Source: Phascolarctobacterium sp.
Lineage (GTDB): Bacteria; Bacillota; Negativicutes; Acidaminococcales; Acidaminococcaceae
Length of the DNA: 35,556 nucleotides
Direction of reading: 5' to 3'
Assembly: GCA_017457085.1 (NCBI GenBank)
Contig: JAFTID010000004.1
Location: 1-35,556, forward strand
This document shows positions 1 through 7,305 of the stretch, piece by piece (positions within the stretch are counted from its first letter, which is position 1; each line of letters opens with the position of its first letter). Position numbers and translations under genes: made by a program. The notes below the pieces were generated by a model that saw nothing but the letters and a program-made list of their open reading frames with translations, did not search any database and had not been told where the DNA came from.

Positions 1-75
1 ATGTTTTTTGTGTATGGCTTCTGTTTATTTACTCATCTGTTAATTAGACTGATAATAACTTTTCAACCTGTTCGC

Positions 76-104
76 TTGATATATTTAACAATTCACGCTA
101 TACT
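76..104 (+). promoter_or_regulatory. Sigma-A type promoter of the Y-family polymerase gene
   Basis: TTGATA and TATACT are separated by exactly 17 bases, a near-consensus housekeeping promoter. Transcription would start near 111, about 45 bases before the polymerase start codon. Confidence 0.6.
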
Positions 105-106
105 TT

Positions 107-129
107 TATCGAACACAATTTTGTTGATA
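107..129. promoter_or_regulatory. Imperfect dyad over the start site, possible LexA/SOS-type operator
   Basis: TATCGAACA and TTGTTGATA form an imperfect inverted repeat directly downstream of the -10 box. It contains CGAAC, the left half of the Gram-positive LexA box, but the right half is not a clean GTTCG. Repression of a translesion polymerase by LexA would be expected. The match is weak and other regulators are possible. Confidence 0.3.
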
Positions 130-155
130 CGTTTAATTTACGAAAGCGTGATTTT

Positions 156-1397
156 ATGAGAACCGTATTACACATTGATATGAATAACTTTTATGCTTCT
201 GTAGAATGCCTTTATCGACCAGAGATTAGGCATCTACCTGTCGCAGTTGCCGGAGACCCATTGAATCGCCATGGCATCATCCTTGCTAAGAATATGCTTG
301 CAAAAAAGTTAGGCATTAAAACTGGTGAAGCTATATGGGAAGCAAAGATTAAAGCTCCAAACCTTGTAACTGTTCCACCAGATTTTAGAAAGTACCTAAA
401 GTTTTCTCGTCTTGCTCGCCAAATTCTTTACGATTATACAGACCAAATAGAGCCTTTTGGTATAGACGAGAACTGGATAGATGTTACAGGCTCCACTTTG
501 CTTTGTGGAGATGGTTCTTCAATAGCTAACTCTATTCGCTTAAGGATAAAACAAGAGTTGGGAATTACTGTAAGCATCGGAGTATCTTTCAACAAAATCT
601 TTGCTAAACTTGGCTCTGATATGAAGAAGCCTGATGCCGTAACCATAATACCTTACGATAAATTTAAGGATATAGTTTGGCAACTACCGGTATCAGAACT
701 GCTCTATGTTGGAAAATCAACGCAAAGGAAGCTTAACAGTAGAGGTATCCTAACAATAGGAGACTTAGCTAAATATCCTGTTGATTCACTCGTAAGCATG
801 CTTGGCAAATGGGGTGAAGTTCTTTCTTTATTTGCTAATGGTAAAGATACTGCTCCAGTACGCAAACTGAACGAAGCCAGTGCAGTAAAAAGCATAGGCA
901 ACGGTACTACCTGTCCAAGAGATTTAGTAAATAACCAAGACGTTATGCTCGTATTCACTGTTCTTTCTGAATCGGTAGCAGCAAGGCTTCGTGATTATGG
1001 TTTAAAATGTACGGGAGTTCAAATATATCTTAGGGATAATAACCTAACTTCAATTACAAGACAAAAGAAATTAAAGAAACCAACATATCTAAGTACCGAT
1101 ATTTTAGATGCTGCTATGGAACTTTTGATAGCTAATTATACTTGGCTCAATCCGCTTCGGTCTGTTGGAATAAGAGCTATAGACCTTGTAACCGAAAACA
1201 GTTATATGGAACTTTCACTATTTGACGACAACGAAAAAATAATTCAGCAAGAAAACCTTGCACACACCATTGATTCTTTGAGAAGTCGTTTCGGACACAA
1301 TTCTATATTGCGTGCTTCATGCCTATTAGATTCGGCTCTTACCGGCTTTAATCCTAAAGAAGACCACACCATTCATCCTGTTTCTTATTTCCGTTAG
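156..1397 (+). CDS. Y-family DNA polymerase (DinB/UmuC type)
   Basis: Translesion DNA polymerase expected to copy past damaged bases with low fidelity. The 413-residue product begins with the family motif HIDMNNFYASVE, with the first metal ligand at Asp8. The second catalytic pair is in FGIDENWIDVTG (Asp104, Glu105). A helix-hairpin-helix stretch follows (about 185-215, VGKSTQRKLNSRGILTIGDL), then a little-finger region to about 350. The length is normal for Pol IV-like enzymes of Firmicutes plasmids and integrated elements. No beta-clamp motif was assigned with certainty, although LSLFDD near 354 resembles one. A strong promoter and a possible LexA-like dyad lie upstream. The next gene starts about a dozen bases after the stop, so the two are probably cotranscribed. 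The family is clear; the Pol IV versus Pol V subfamily is not. Confidence 0.92.
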   Translation: MRTVLHIDMNNFYASVECLYRPEIRHLPVAVAGDPLNRHGIILAKNMLAKKLGIKTGEAIWEAKIKAPNLVTVPPDFRKYLKFSRLARQILYDYTDQIEPFGIDENWIDVTGSTLLCGDGSSIANSIRLRIKQELGITVSIGVSFNKIFAKLGSDMKKPDAVTIIPYDKFKDIVWQLPVSELLYVGKSTQRKLNSRGILTIGDLAKYPVDSLVSMLGKWGEVLSLFANGKDTAPVRKLNEASAVKSIGNGTTCPRDLVNNQDVMLVFTVLSESVAARLRDYGLKCTGVQIYLRDNNLTSITRQKKLKKPTYLSTDILDAAMELLIANYTWLNPLRSVGIRAIDLVTENSYMELSLFDDNEKIIQQENLAHTIDSLRSRFGHNSILRASCLLDSALTGFNPKEDHTIHPVSYFR

Positions 1398-1409
1398 GAG
1401 ATGATTATA

Positions 1410-1646
1410 ATGCCTAAAATAAAACTTGATATAGTAGTCAGACATACGCCAGAAGGCAAATGTATCCCCATAAAGATTCTATGGGAAGACGGCAGGCAAT
1501 TCCACATCGAAAAAGTACTAGACATAAAAAAAGCCGCCGCACTCAAGTGCGGCGGTGTAGGCGTCCGTTATATCTGTAAGATTTGTAATAAGGAAGTAGC
1601 AATTTTTGACGAAGATGGTTGTTGGTTCTTAGAGAAACAAGGATAA
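1410..1646 (+). CDS. Small protein coupled to the Y-family polymerase, function unknown
   Basis: This 78-residue protein is beta-rich by inspection, with WEDGRQFHIEKVLDI, a short lysine/alanine linker and RYICKICNKEVAIFDEDGCWF. Small proteins of this look are, from memory, often encoded beside UmuC/DinB-type polymerases in Firmicutes mobile elements, but no biochemical role is known to me. The ATG at 1410 is preferred over 1401 because TAGGAG sits immediately before 1401 and nine bases before 1410. The four cysteines (CGG, CKIC, CW) do not form an obvious zinc site. The middle of the gene carries a GC-rich hairpin that looks like a terminator for the opposite strand. Confidence 0.75.
   Translation: MPKIKLDIVVRHTPEGKCIPIKILWEDGRQFHIEKVLDIKKAAALKCGGVGVRYICKICNKEVAIFDEDGCWFLEKQG
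1526..1556 (-). terminator. Intrinsic terminator for the leftward Fic transcript, inside a convergent gene
   Basis: GCCGCCGCAC and GTGCGGCGGT pair around a TCAA loop, and seven A residues precede the stem. On the minus strand this reads as a strong stem followed by seven U. It lies within the coding sequence of the 78-residue protein, where the same bases encode KKAAALKCGG. Confidence 0.65.
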
Positions 1647-1718
1647 AACTGCGTCAATATTCATTATTTTGATTTTGATGATTATCTTCTATTTGAAGTA
1701 TCTATGGCATAAAATTAT

Positions 1719-1746
1719 CGGTAGCACATATGTGCTACCGGTTTTT
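1719..1746 (+). terminator. Intrinsic terminator after the polymerase pair
   Basis: CGGTAGCACAT and ATGTGCTACCG form a perfect 22-bp palindrome followed by GTTTTTG. It lies between convergent genes and could act weakly in both directions. Confidence 0.75.
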
Positions 1747-1757
1747 GTTTGAATTGA

Positions 1758-2810
1758 TTAATTATTCTTTTTGATATATCTGCTAGCTCTACCGCTACCA
1801 ATACGTTCTATTTGCCCACTTTTAATCATAACAGCTAGAACTGCTTCAATAGTTGTAGGACTAACATCAGGAAGAATTTTACAGATTTCAGCTTTAGAAA
1901 TAGGAGCAAGTGTATTCAAAACTGTGGCTTCAATTCGTGATTTTTTCGTTACTTTTTTACTATTTACAATAGCGAAGCGTTTATCTAGTTCTTTATAACA
2001 ACTATGGAGTGTAGTTAGGAAATTTTCTATAAATGGGAAATAGCTATTATTGTTATCAGCCCATCCCATAGAAGAATCTTTTAAGGCTTCATAATAAAAA
2101 ATCTTATCTTTATTGATTTGCTCTTCAAAAGATATGTATTTACCTACATCGTAACCATTTTTGTATAGAAGCAATAAAGTGAGCAACCTAGACATACGAC
2201 CATTACCATCACGGAACGGATGAATACATAAAAAATCGAGTATCACACAAGGAATCAAAAGCAATTGATTGATTCTAGGATTATCTCTTGCATCAAGATA
2301 AGCAAGCTCAAGTTGTTCCATTGCATCAAGTGTTTCACTTGCTGGTGTTGGACGGAATCGCACTTTTCGTTTCCCTTTAGCATCTACTTCTAAAATTACG
2401 TTATCTTCAGTTTTAAATTTGCCTGCAAAATCTGTTCCTGCATAAGATAACATAATGTTGTGTAGCTTCAATATCGTATCTACATTAAAGCTAAGATGAG
2501 GATAATTAAGGTGTACCTGATTGAGAGCATCACGATAACCCGCAATTTCTGCCTCGTCATGATTTAACGGTGCACTGTTTTGATTTACGATAGCTGCTAT
2601 ACGGTCATCGCTTGTTATTATCCCTTCAATAGCATTTGAACTTTTAACAGATTGTACCTTAGCGATATTTTCCATTTCAGTAAAGACTTGCTTGTACTCT
2701 GCTTTGTGTGCGATGGCTTTAGTAGATAGTACAGCAATATTACTAGTGAAGTTGACTATATTTGCAGGAAGTAATCCGTTATCTAAAAATGAATAATCAA
2801 AAACTCTCAT
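1758..2810 (-). CDS. Fic family protein (probable AMP transferase) with C-terminal winged helix
   Basis: Fic enzymes transfer AMP, or less often another phosphate-containing group, from a nucleotide to hydroxyl side chains. The 350-residue product has an intact core HPFRDGNGRMSR near 197, with catalytic His and the anion-binding loop. An N-terminal inhibitory helix has Ser58, Glu62 and Gly63 in SSNAIEGI, matching the [S/T]xxxE[G/N] rule, so the enzyme is probably autoinhibited in cis. The C-terminal 70 residues look like a winged helix (ISKAEICKIL, SPTTIEAVLAVM), typical of the large Fic/DOC proteins of mobile elements. TAGGAGG precedes the ATG at good spacing. Two long dyads lie between its start and the upstream HTH gene, consistent with autoregulation through the winged helix. 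Its cellular target cannot be read from sequence. Confidence 0.9.
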   Translation of the reverse strand: MRVFDYSFLDNGLLPANIVNFTSNIAVLSTKAIAHKAEYKQVFTEMENIAKVQSVKSSNAIEGIITSDDRIAAIVNQNSAPLNHDEAEIAGYRDALNQVHLNYPHLSFNVDTILKLHNIMLSYAGTDFAGKFKTEDNVILEVDAKGKRKVRFRPTPASETLDAMEQLELAYLDARDNPRINQLLLIPCVILDFLCIHPFRDGNGRMSRLLTLLLLYKNGYDVGKYISFEEQINKDKIFYYEALKDSSMGWADNNNSYFPFIENFLTTLHSCYKELDKRFAIVNSKKVTKKSRIEATVLNTLAPISKAEICKILPDVSPTTIEAVLAVMIKSGQIERIGSGRASRYIKKNN

Positions 2811-2829
2811 TGCATTGCCTCCTAACCAA

Positions 2830-2871
2830 GATTATCTGCATATATTTTAGCATTGTTATATGCAGATAATC
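2830..2871. promoter_or_regulatory. Operator-like dyad 1 upstream of fic
   Basis: GATTATCTGCATATA and TATATGCAGATAATC are perfect 15-bp arms around a 12-bp centre. There is no T-tract, so a protein-binding site is more likely than a terminator. Confidence 0.6.
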
Positions 2872-2883
2872 AAGAAAAAGAGG

Positions 2884-2924
2884 AGTTACCTGCATATTTA
2901 AGTATGATTTATATGCAGATAACT
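2884..2924. promoter_or_regulatory. Operator-like dyad 2 upstream of fic
   Basis: AGTTACCTGCATAT and ATATGCAGATAACT are 14-bp arms with one mismatch around a 13-bp centre. They share the CTGCATAT/ATATGCAG core with dyad 1, whose left edge is 54 bases away. The site touches the stop codon of the upstream HTH gene. Confidence 0.6.
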
Positions 2925-3115
2925 TATCGTGTGGAAAGTTTAGACTGATTGTTAATATAATCAACAACGGCTTGCTTTGGAACCTTCCAACGATTCTTTA
3001 AACGAAAACATTTTATCTCACCGTTACGGAAAAGATCGTAGGCAGCGTTCTTGCCAATGTTTAATATCTCCATTACATCTTCTACTGTTAAGATTTCACT
3101 GTATTCGTTAAGCAT
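2924..3115 (-). CDS. Small excisionase/MerR-like helix-turn-helix protein
   Basis: This 63-residue DNA-binding protein has the typical small winged-HTH layout: LTVEDVMEILNIGKNAAYDLFRNGEI, then FRLKNRWKVPKQAVVDYI. Such proteins act as excisionases or local transcription regulators in integrated elements. The ATG at 3115 is chosen because GAGGAGA lies at good spacing before it; the longer frame to 3169 has no ribosome site. It sits directly upstream of fic, with the second fic dyad overlapping its stop codon, so it may share a transcript with fic or bind the dyads. Which of these is true cannot be told from sequence. Confidence 0.8.
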   Translation of the reverse strand: MLNEYSEILTVEDVMEILNIGKNAAYDLFRNGEIKCFRLKNRWKVPKQAVVDYINNQSKLSTR

Positions 3116-3231
3116 GATTAAATCTCCTCTCAAATGTTTTTTACTGATTATGTTAGCTTTAATATACATTTCTAATGACTACTATGTTGCCTCTTAATTT
3201 AATCAGCTAAAATATACTCTAATCTTAGAAA

Positions 3232-3426
3232 TTAATATTTAACACAATGAGTGCTTATATACTTCTGTAATGCCTCAGCAGGTATGAGATAACGTTTGCC
3301 ACGCATAATAATAGGTAATTCGCCTTTTCGTATAAGTCTATAGATTGGATCCGTGCTACAATTGAGTGCACATGCGGCTTCCGTTACAGTAAGCAATGCT
3401 TTAGGTACTTGTACATAGTTGAGCAT
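3232..3426 (-). CDS. Second small helix-turn-helix protein (excisionase family)
   Basis: The 64-residue product follows the same plan as its neighbour: LLTVTEAACALNCSTDPIYRLIRKGELPI, then KRYLIPAEALQKYI. This is the helix 17 / excisionase fold that recognises DNA with one short HTH and a wing. GAGGAGG is well placed before the ATG. It ends about 115 bases upstream of the next HTH gene in the same direction, so both may belong to one leftward transcript leading to fic. It is divergent from the DUF932 gene, with about 300 bases of leader sequence between them. Having two such proteins in tandem is unusual, and their targets are unknown. Confidence 0.8.
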   Translation of the reverse strand: MLNYVQVPKALLTVTEAACALNCSTDPIYRLIRKGELPIIMRGKRYLIPAEALQKYISTHCVKY

Positions 3427-3547
3427 AACAGTACCTCCTCTCTTTACTAATTTAATAGTATGTTAGGAGTAATTAAGAGGAAATAAGCTATTTAGATAGT
3501 AAATGAGTAAAAGTAATCTGTTTTGAACATATATTATAGAATAGAAC

Positions 3548-3582
3548 TTGCAAGCTTATGGCTATACCATAAGCCCTTGCAA
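3548..3582 (+). other. Large hairpin in the leader of the DUF932 gene
   Basis: TTGCAAGCTTATGG pairs with CCATAAGC-CC-TTGCAA, leaving a 5-base loop and a 2-base bulge. It stands about 30 bases ahead of a terminator-like hairpin and about 140 ahead of the next gene. It may be an RNA leader element or a DNA dyad. Confidence 0.5.
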
Positions 3583-3611
3583 CGGAACATAGGAACATAG
3601 ATAGCATCACT

Positions 3612-3640
3612 CCTCAATGCTAAAGCATTGAGGATTTTTT
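3612..3640 (+). terminator. Terminator hairpin in the leader ahead of the DUF932 gene
   Basis: CCTCAATGC and GCATTGAGG pair around a TAAA loop and are followed by ATTTTTT, a textbook intrinsic terminator. No gene on this strand ends just upstream, so it would stop transcripts that begin in the 3427-3600 region. That makes attenuation plausible. Confidence 0.65.
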
Positions 3641-3722
3641 ATGTTTAAAATCCTAACTCTGGCTAGTGCTGCCAGCGTTATTTACATATAAGACTAAATT
3701 TAAAATCAAGGAGATGTATATC

Positions 3723-4805
3723 ATGAAACAAGGAATCAAAAGTATTGAAAAGCTCTATGAGGAACTCATTCGTCAACGTGAAGCTAGGCAGGATTTGTCT
3801 GCCGACACTTCCCTACTTACTTTTAACAGTATTAAAGGCAATAGCGTTATTAACGTTAATACAGACAACGATGTATTATCTTACTATGTATCTGATATTG
3901 CCCATCGTCAGTTAGCAGATTATCTCAACATTCCCTTCAAGTATTATGAGAGAATGCTCAACGAACAGCCTCAACTTCTGGATATGAACGTAAACTGCTG
4001 GCTTATGAGCACTCCTCAGAAACGTATGCTTCGTACATTAGATGGTAAGCTAAGAGCATTTCTTAGTGACCGTTACCGTAGACTGGATAATCTGGAACTT
4101 ATGGACCACATCATGCCTGTAATTGCACAGATGAAAGGTTGTGAGGTAATCAGTCAAGACATTACGGAAACCCACCTGTACTTAAAGGTAATCAACAAGA
4201 CATTGAAGGCAGAAATCTCTACAGGAGATGTTGTGCAGGCTGGTTTTGTCATTTCCAACAGTGAGATTGGTTTAGGAGCACTCAAGATTGAACCACTTGT
4301 TTATCGCCTGGTATGCAAGAATGGTTTGATTAGCAAGGACTATTCCCACAAGAAATATCATACAGGCAGACAGATTGAGAACACTGATAATGCCTATGAG
4401 CTTTATTCTGATGCAACCCTTGCTGCAGATGATAAAGCTTACTTTATGAAGGTACAGGATATCGTAAGTTGTGCAGTAGATGAAGCAAAATTCCATCTTA
4501 CTGTCGATAAGATGCGCAAGGCTAAGAACATTGGCACTGGTGATGACCCTATTAAAACTGTAGATTTGTTATGTGATAGATATATCCTTAACAGACAGGA
4601 GAATGCTTCTATCCTTATGCACTTTATGAAAGGTGGGGATTTATCCCACTTCGGTCTTGTCAATGCAGTAACTCGTGCTTCTCAAGATGTAAAGGATTAC
4701 AACAGAGCCACAGAACTTGAACGTATTGGTGGTGTTCTTCTTGATGAAGGTGTCGATAAAGCTGAACCTAAAAGTAAAATATTAATGCTCCCACAGGCAG
4801 CTTAA
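3723..4805 (+). CDS. DUF932 phage/plasmid-like protein
   Basis: This 360-residue protein of the DUF932 family is found mostly on plasmids, phages and integrative elements. Its biochemical role is unproven. Recognisable parts are the central MLRTLDGKLRAFLSDRYRRLDN segment (split here as LRAFLSDRYRRLDN), a following beta-rich region, and VCKNGLISKDY with KYHTGR. No signal peptide or membrane segment is seen. The ATG at 3723 is selected because AAGGAG lies nine bases before it; upstream in-frame ATGs lack spacing. It heads a rightward block of element genes that includes a YubB-like protein and a nuclease. A 13-bp terminator hairpin follows the stop, and the leader holds two hairpins that may control expression. 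Confidence 0.8.
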   Translation: MKQGIKSIEKLYEELIRQREARQDLSADTSLLTFNSIKGNSVINVNTDNDVLSYYVSDIAHRQLADYLNIPFKYYERMLNEQPQLLDMNVNCWLMSTPQKRMLRTLDGKLRAFLSDRYRRLDNLELMDHIMPVIAQMKGCEVISQDITETHLYLKVINKTLKAEISTGDVVQAGFVISNSEIGLGALKIEPLVYRLVCKNGLISKDYSHKKYHTGRQIENTDNAYELYSDATLAADDKAYFMKVQDIVSCAVDEAKFHLTVDKMRKAKNIGTGDDPIKTVDLLCDRYILNRQENASILMHFMKGGDLSHFGLVNAVTRASQDVKDYNRATELERIGGVLLDEGVDKAEPKSKILMLPQAA

Positions 4806-4810
4806 AGAGT

Positions 4811-4843
4811 AAACAGGCAACCCAAACGGGTTGCCTGTTTTGG
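4811..4843 (+). terminator. Terminator after the DUF932 gene
   Basis: AAACAGGCAACCC and GGGTTGCCTGTTT form a perfect 13-bp stem with an AAAC loop, followed by TGGTTTGG. The U-tract is short, so read-through into the following gene, whose RBS begins four bases later, is likely. Confidence 0.65.
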
Positions 4844-4859
4844 TTTGGAGGAATTTATG

Positions 4860-5057
4860 ATGAGATTTCAAGTTGTAGAAACAAAAGTATTTATTGTTGA
4901 TTCATATGACGAGACTACTGCTCAGATGGCAGTGGATGCTTTGCAGAACGAAATGCAGATTACTGAAAGATGTTTCGATGAAGCCAAGCACGGAAACTGT
5001 ACTTCTTACGGTAAGGTAATTGAAATGGCAGAAACTACTAATATATTTGTTGCATAA
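4860..5057 (+). CDS. Small protein of unknown function
   Basis: I do not recognise this 65-residue acidic protein. It begins RFQVVETKVFIVDSYDE and continues with a helix-forming TAQMAVDALQNEM. GGAGG lies five bases before the ATG at 4857 and eight before that at 4860, so either may be used. The gene sits 11 bases ahead of the YubB-like gene and shares its direction, so it is probably part of the same operon. No metal-binding or membrane motif is visible. Confidence 0.6.
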   Translation: MRFQVVETKVFIVDSYDETTAQMAVDALQNEMQITERCFDEAKHGNCTSYGKVIEMAETTNIFVA

Positions 5058-5068
5058 GGAGAAGGGCT

Positions 5069-5656
5069 ATGGCTAATTATTGTAGCAATTGCATTGCCTT
5101 TTATGGTAATGACTTGAATAAATTGGAATTGTTAAGAAAGCTGATGGATGGTGAATGCAGATACATTCGTGATTTTGTTATGAAATGTGGCTATATCGAG
5201 GTAGAAGCACTGGAATTTACGGATGGTAGAGATACCTTTGTTGAAGTGCCTGACGATGTTGCCAAAGATGATACTTCTTATTATTTCATCATCCAAACGG
5301 AAACGGCTTGGAGTCCACATGTTGAAGTATTCAGTAAGATTATTCAAGAACGTTTCGAAAATCAAATAAACTTTGTCCATTGTTCTGAAGAACCAGGGTT
5401 TGAAATTTACATTAATACTGATACCGAGGGAAGATTCTTTGCAGACCAGTATCATTTAGACTTCTGCATCAATGGTGAGTATGTCATGGAATACTATTCA
5501 ACATTCAAAGAAGTTGTAGAGGTGCTTAGAGAAAAGATTCCGGAAATGCAATTTTCGAAGAATGATTCCGTATATGAAATAAACGATAAAGTACAGAACT
5601 GGCTTATAGATAAAAAGGATGATTACTTCAATCTGTACGAATATAGCGAAGAATGA
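5069..5656 (+). CDS. YubB/DUF1281 ferredoxin-like domain protein
   Basis: The 195-residue product starts with MANYCSNCIAFYGND and has TETAWSPHVEVFSKI near 92 and EEPGFEIYINTDTEG near 110. Together these are the hallmarks of YubB-type proteins (ferredoxin-like fold, often labelled DUF1281), common on plasmids and phages. The name refers to the fold and does not imply an iron-sulphur cluster. The role is unknown. An AAGGAGA ribosome site precedes the start, and the stop overlaps the region of the next gene's ribosome site, so translation is probably coupled to the nuclease gene. No signal peptide or membrane segment is present. Confidence 0.7.
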   Translation: MANYCSNCIAFYGNDLNKLELLRKLMDGECRYIRDFVMKCGYIEVEALEFTDGRDTFVEVPDDVAKDDTSYYFIIQTETAWSPHVEVFSKIIQERFENQINFVHCSEEPGFEIYINTDTEGRFFADQYHLDFCINGEYVMEYYSTFKEVVEVLREKIPEMQFSKNDSVYEINDKVQNWLIDKKDDYFNLYEYSEE

Positions 5657-5670
5657 AAGGAAGTATTAGT

Positions 5671-6561
5671 ATGGGTGCAACAGAATTTATCTGCCCTAGT
5701 GGTAACAAGATACCTATAGGTTTATGCCTTGAAAACTGCATTGGAAGCGAAAGATGTATGTTTCTACCCACCCTTAGAGCTGTAGCAAAATCCTTAGACC
5801 GAAAGATTAAGGAACCTACTGTCACGGAACTTCTTTGTGGTACAAGGGAAACATATTTAAAGAAGACTACTGATTATGCAGTTGATCCAGTGCAACAACT
5901 CTATGCCTTACATGGTAGTGCTGTGCATACAATTAATGAAGGCTTTACTGATGGCAATATACTTAGCGAAGAACGCTTGGCAGATGATATAACCAGCGGT
6001 AAGTTCGACCTTTATGGGCAAATAATTAGTTATGGAGATAATACTCTCGGTGATTATAAAATCACCAGTTCCTATAAGCTCATGAGAGCATTAGGATATT
6101 ACAAAGTGGATGTTCCTACTGGTGAAGTATATAAAACAGGCTTGAAGAAAGGTCAGCCTAAGACTAAAAAAGAATGGCGTACAGATGGTGTACGCCATAT
6201 TTTAGACTGGGCTATCCAGCTCAACTATTACCGTATTCTATTGGAACAAAGAGGTTTTGAAGTCAAGGATATGAAGATACAAGCGTTTTGTAGAGACTTT
6301 AGCTTACGTATTGCTGCTGAACGAAATATTACCAGTCCCTTGTATATCATCAACATTAACAAAATTTCCGACCACTGGATTAAGCTTTATATGGAAACTA
6401 AAGCAAAACGCCTGAAAAGAGCCTTGGAAACAAAGGAGCTGCCACCAGTATGCACTGTAAAAGAACGTTGGAAGAATCGTAAGTGCTTAGATTATTGTGC
6501 AGTCGCAGATAATTGTGAGTACGGGAAAATGGTTAAAGAAATTAATCTGAAAGCTGCGTGA
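5671..6561 (+). CDS. PD-(D/E)XK nuclease with cysteine cluster (Cas4/RecB-like)
   Basis: Probable DNA exonuclease of 296 residues. It has a GKFDLYGQ segment followed by LGDYKITSSYKL, giving the Asp ... Asp-Tyr-Lys active-site pattern, and a later QLNYYR motif like that of RecB-family nucleases. Cysteines near the N terminus (CPSG, CLENC, RCMF) together with C-terminal KCLDYCAVADNC could hold an iron-sulphur cluster, as in Cas4 and AddB. The ATG at 5671 is favoured over 5653 because AAAGGAAG lies between the two at proper spacing. With the Rad52-like protein downstream it would make an exonuclease/annealase recombination pair. No Cas genes are present, so a CRISPR role is not suggested. Confidence 0.7.
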   Translation: MGATEFICPSGNKIPIGLCLENCIGSERCMFLPTLRAVAKSLDRKIKEPTVTELLCGTRETYLKKTTDYAVDPVQQLYALHGSAVHTINEGFTDGNILSEERLADDITSGKFDLYGQIISYGDNTLGDYKITSSYKLMRALGYYKVDVPTGEVYKTGLKKGQPKTKKEWRTDGVRHILDWAIQLNYYRILLEQRGFEVKDMKIQAFCRDFSLRIAAERNITSPLYIININKISDHWIKLYMETKAKRLKRALETKELPPVCTVKERWKNRKCLDYCAVADNCEYGKMVKEINLKAA

Positions 6562-6580
6562 ATTAGAAATAGACTACAAG

Positions 6581-6614
6581 ATAGCCGAAAGCATTGTGCT
6601 TTCGGTTATTTTAT
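6581..6614 (+). terminator. Terminator between the nuclease and S6 genes
   Basis: ATAGCCGAAAGC and GCTTTCGGTTAT form a 12-bp stem (one G-U pair) with an ATTGT loop, followed by TTTTATT. The tract runs directly into the Shine-Dalgarno site of the S6-like gene. Confidence 0.65.
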
Positions 6615-6630
6615 TATGGAGGTAAATGTA

Positions 6631-6915
6631 ATGAAAAGTTATGAAATCATGTATATCGTCAAACCTATGGAAGATGATGCGTTTGAAACCATCGTCGGCA
6701 AATTCAATACACTGATAACCAACAATGGTGGTATTGTTGAGAAAACTAATCGTTGGGGCAAGAAACGTCTTGCCTATGAGATTCAAAATTTAAAGGAAGG
6801 ATTATATGTGCTTGTAACATTTTTGGCTGAATCGAAGTGCGTGCATGAACTTGACCGAGTAATGAAGATTACCGATGAAATACTTCGACATATGATTATC
6901 AGAAAAGGTGAATAG
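6631..6915 (+). CDS. Ribosomal protein bS6 homologue carried by the mobile element
   Basis: The 94-residue product is the length of bacterial S6 and aligns along its whole length: KSYEIMYIVKP at the start, NNGGIVEKTNRWGKKRLAYEI in the middle (the RWGKKRLAYEI core is diagnostic) and LDRVMKITDEILRHMIIRK at the end. S6 binds the 30S platform with S18. The host must have its own rpsF, normally beside ssb and rpsR; neither is here, so this is an extra copy. TGGAGG stands seven bases before the ATG at 6631. Neighbours are element genes (nuclease, plasmid-family protein, Rad52-like), and the next gene starts one base after its stop. It may replace host S6, bind mRNA, or serve some other RNA-binding role; none of these is shown. 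Confidence 0.88.
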   Translation: MKSYEIMYIVKPMEDDAFETIVGKFNTLITNNGGIVEKTNRWGKKRLAYEIQNLKEGLYVLVTFLAESKCVHELDRVMKITDEILRHMIIRKGE

Positions 6916-6916
6916 C

Positions 6917-7207
6917 ATGAGACCATTTGATAAGGCAAGAATCTATTTCAGTATGTCTATTGCTCAAATGACAGCTTCATCTTTAGAATTCAGCAAGGAA
7001 ATTACAACCTCAATATCACGTTTCAAAAGAATGGATTGGGGTGATACTTCACCAGAAGATGTACTGGTTAACGATGATGCTCTAAAGCACATTGATAGAG
7101 TACTGGCTGTATATAATACCAGTATGGGCAAGATTTGGATAATTGCAGAAAGTGAAAATGGGAATGAATATACAGTCATAACCATACTACTGCCCACGGA
7201 ATATTAA
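6917..7207 (+). CDS. Small plasmid/phage-family protein
   Basis: The 96-residue product contains RMDWGDTSPEDVLVNDDAL, then RVLAVYNTSMGKIWIIAE and a closing ITILLPTEY. From memory this matches a family of small proteins found widely on plasmids and prophages (pattern DWGD, ND-AL, KIWIITE, TTLLLP-EY), usually annotated as plasmid-related with no known function. ATG 6917 is preferred to GTG 6908 because AAAAGG lies at good spacing before it. It follows the S6 homologue with one intervening base, so the two are translationally linked. Inside the coding region there is no sign of membrane or metal motifs. Confidence 0.65.
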   Translation: MRPFDKARIYFSMSIAQMTASSLEFSKEITTSISRFKRMDWGDTSPEDVLVNDDALKHIDRVLAVYNTSMGKIWIIAESENGNEYTVITILLPTEY

Positions 7208-7305
7208 AGCCTTCTACCACCATTTTTAATGGTGTAGTTGCTCAGAACTGCGGTGGTAAAACTCGAAGCATTATGTTCATAGGGATGTAAAAAGTTACCA
7301 AAAAG
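7208..7305 (+). other. Gene-free stretch with small hairpins before the left inverted repeat
   Basis: CACCATT and AATGGTG form a tight hairpin, and the outer TACCACC and GGTGGTA could close over it. There is no clear U-tract and no gene. Together with the repeat and the leader that follow, it makes a non-coding block of about 350 bases. Confidence 0.4.
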
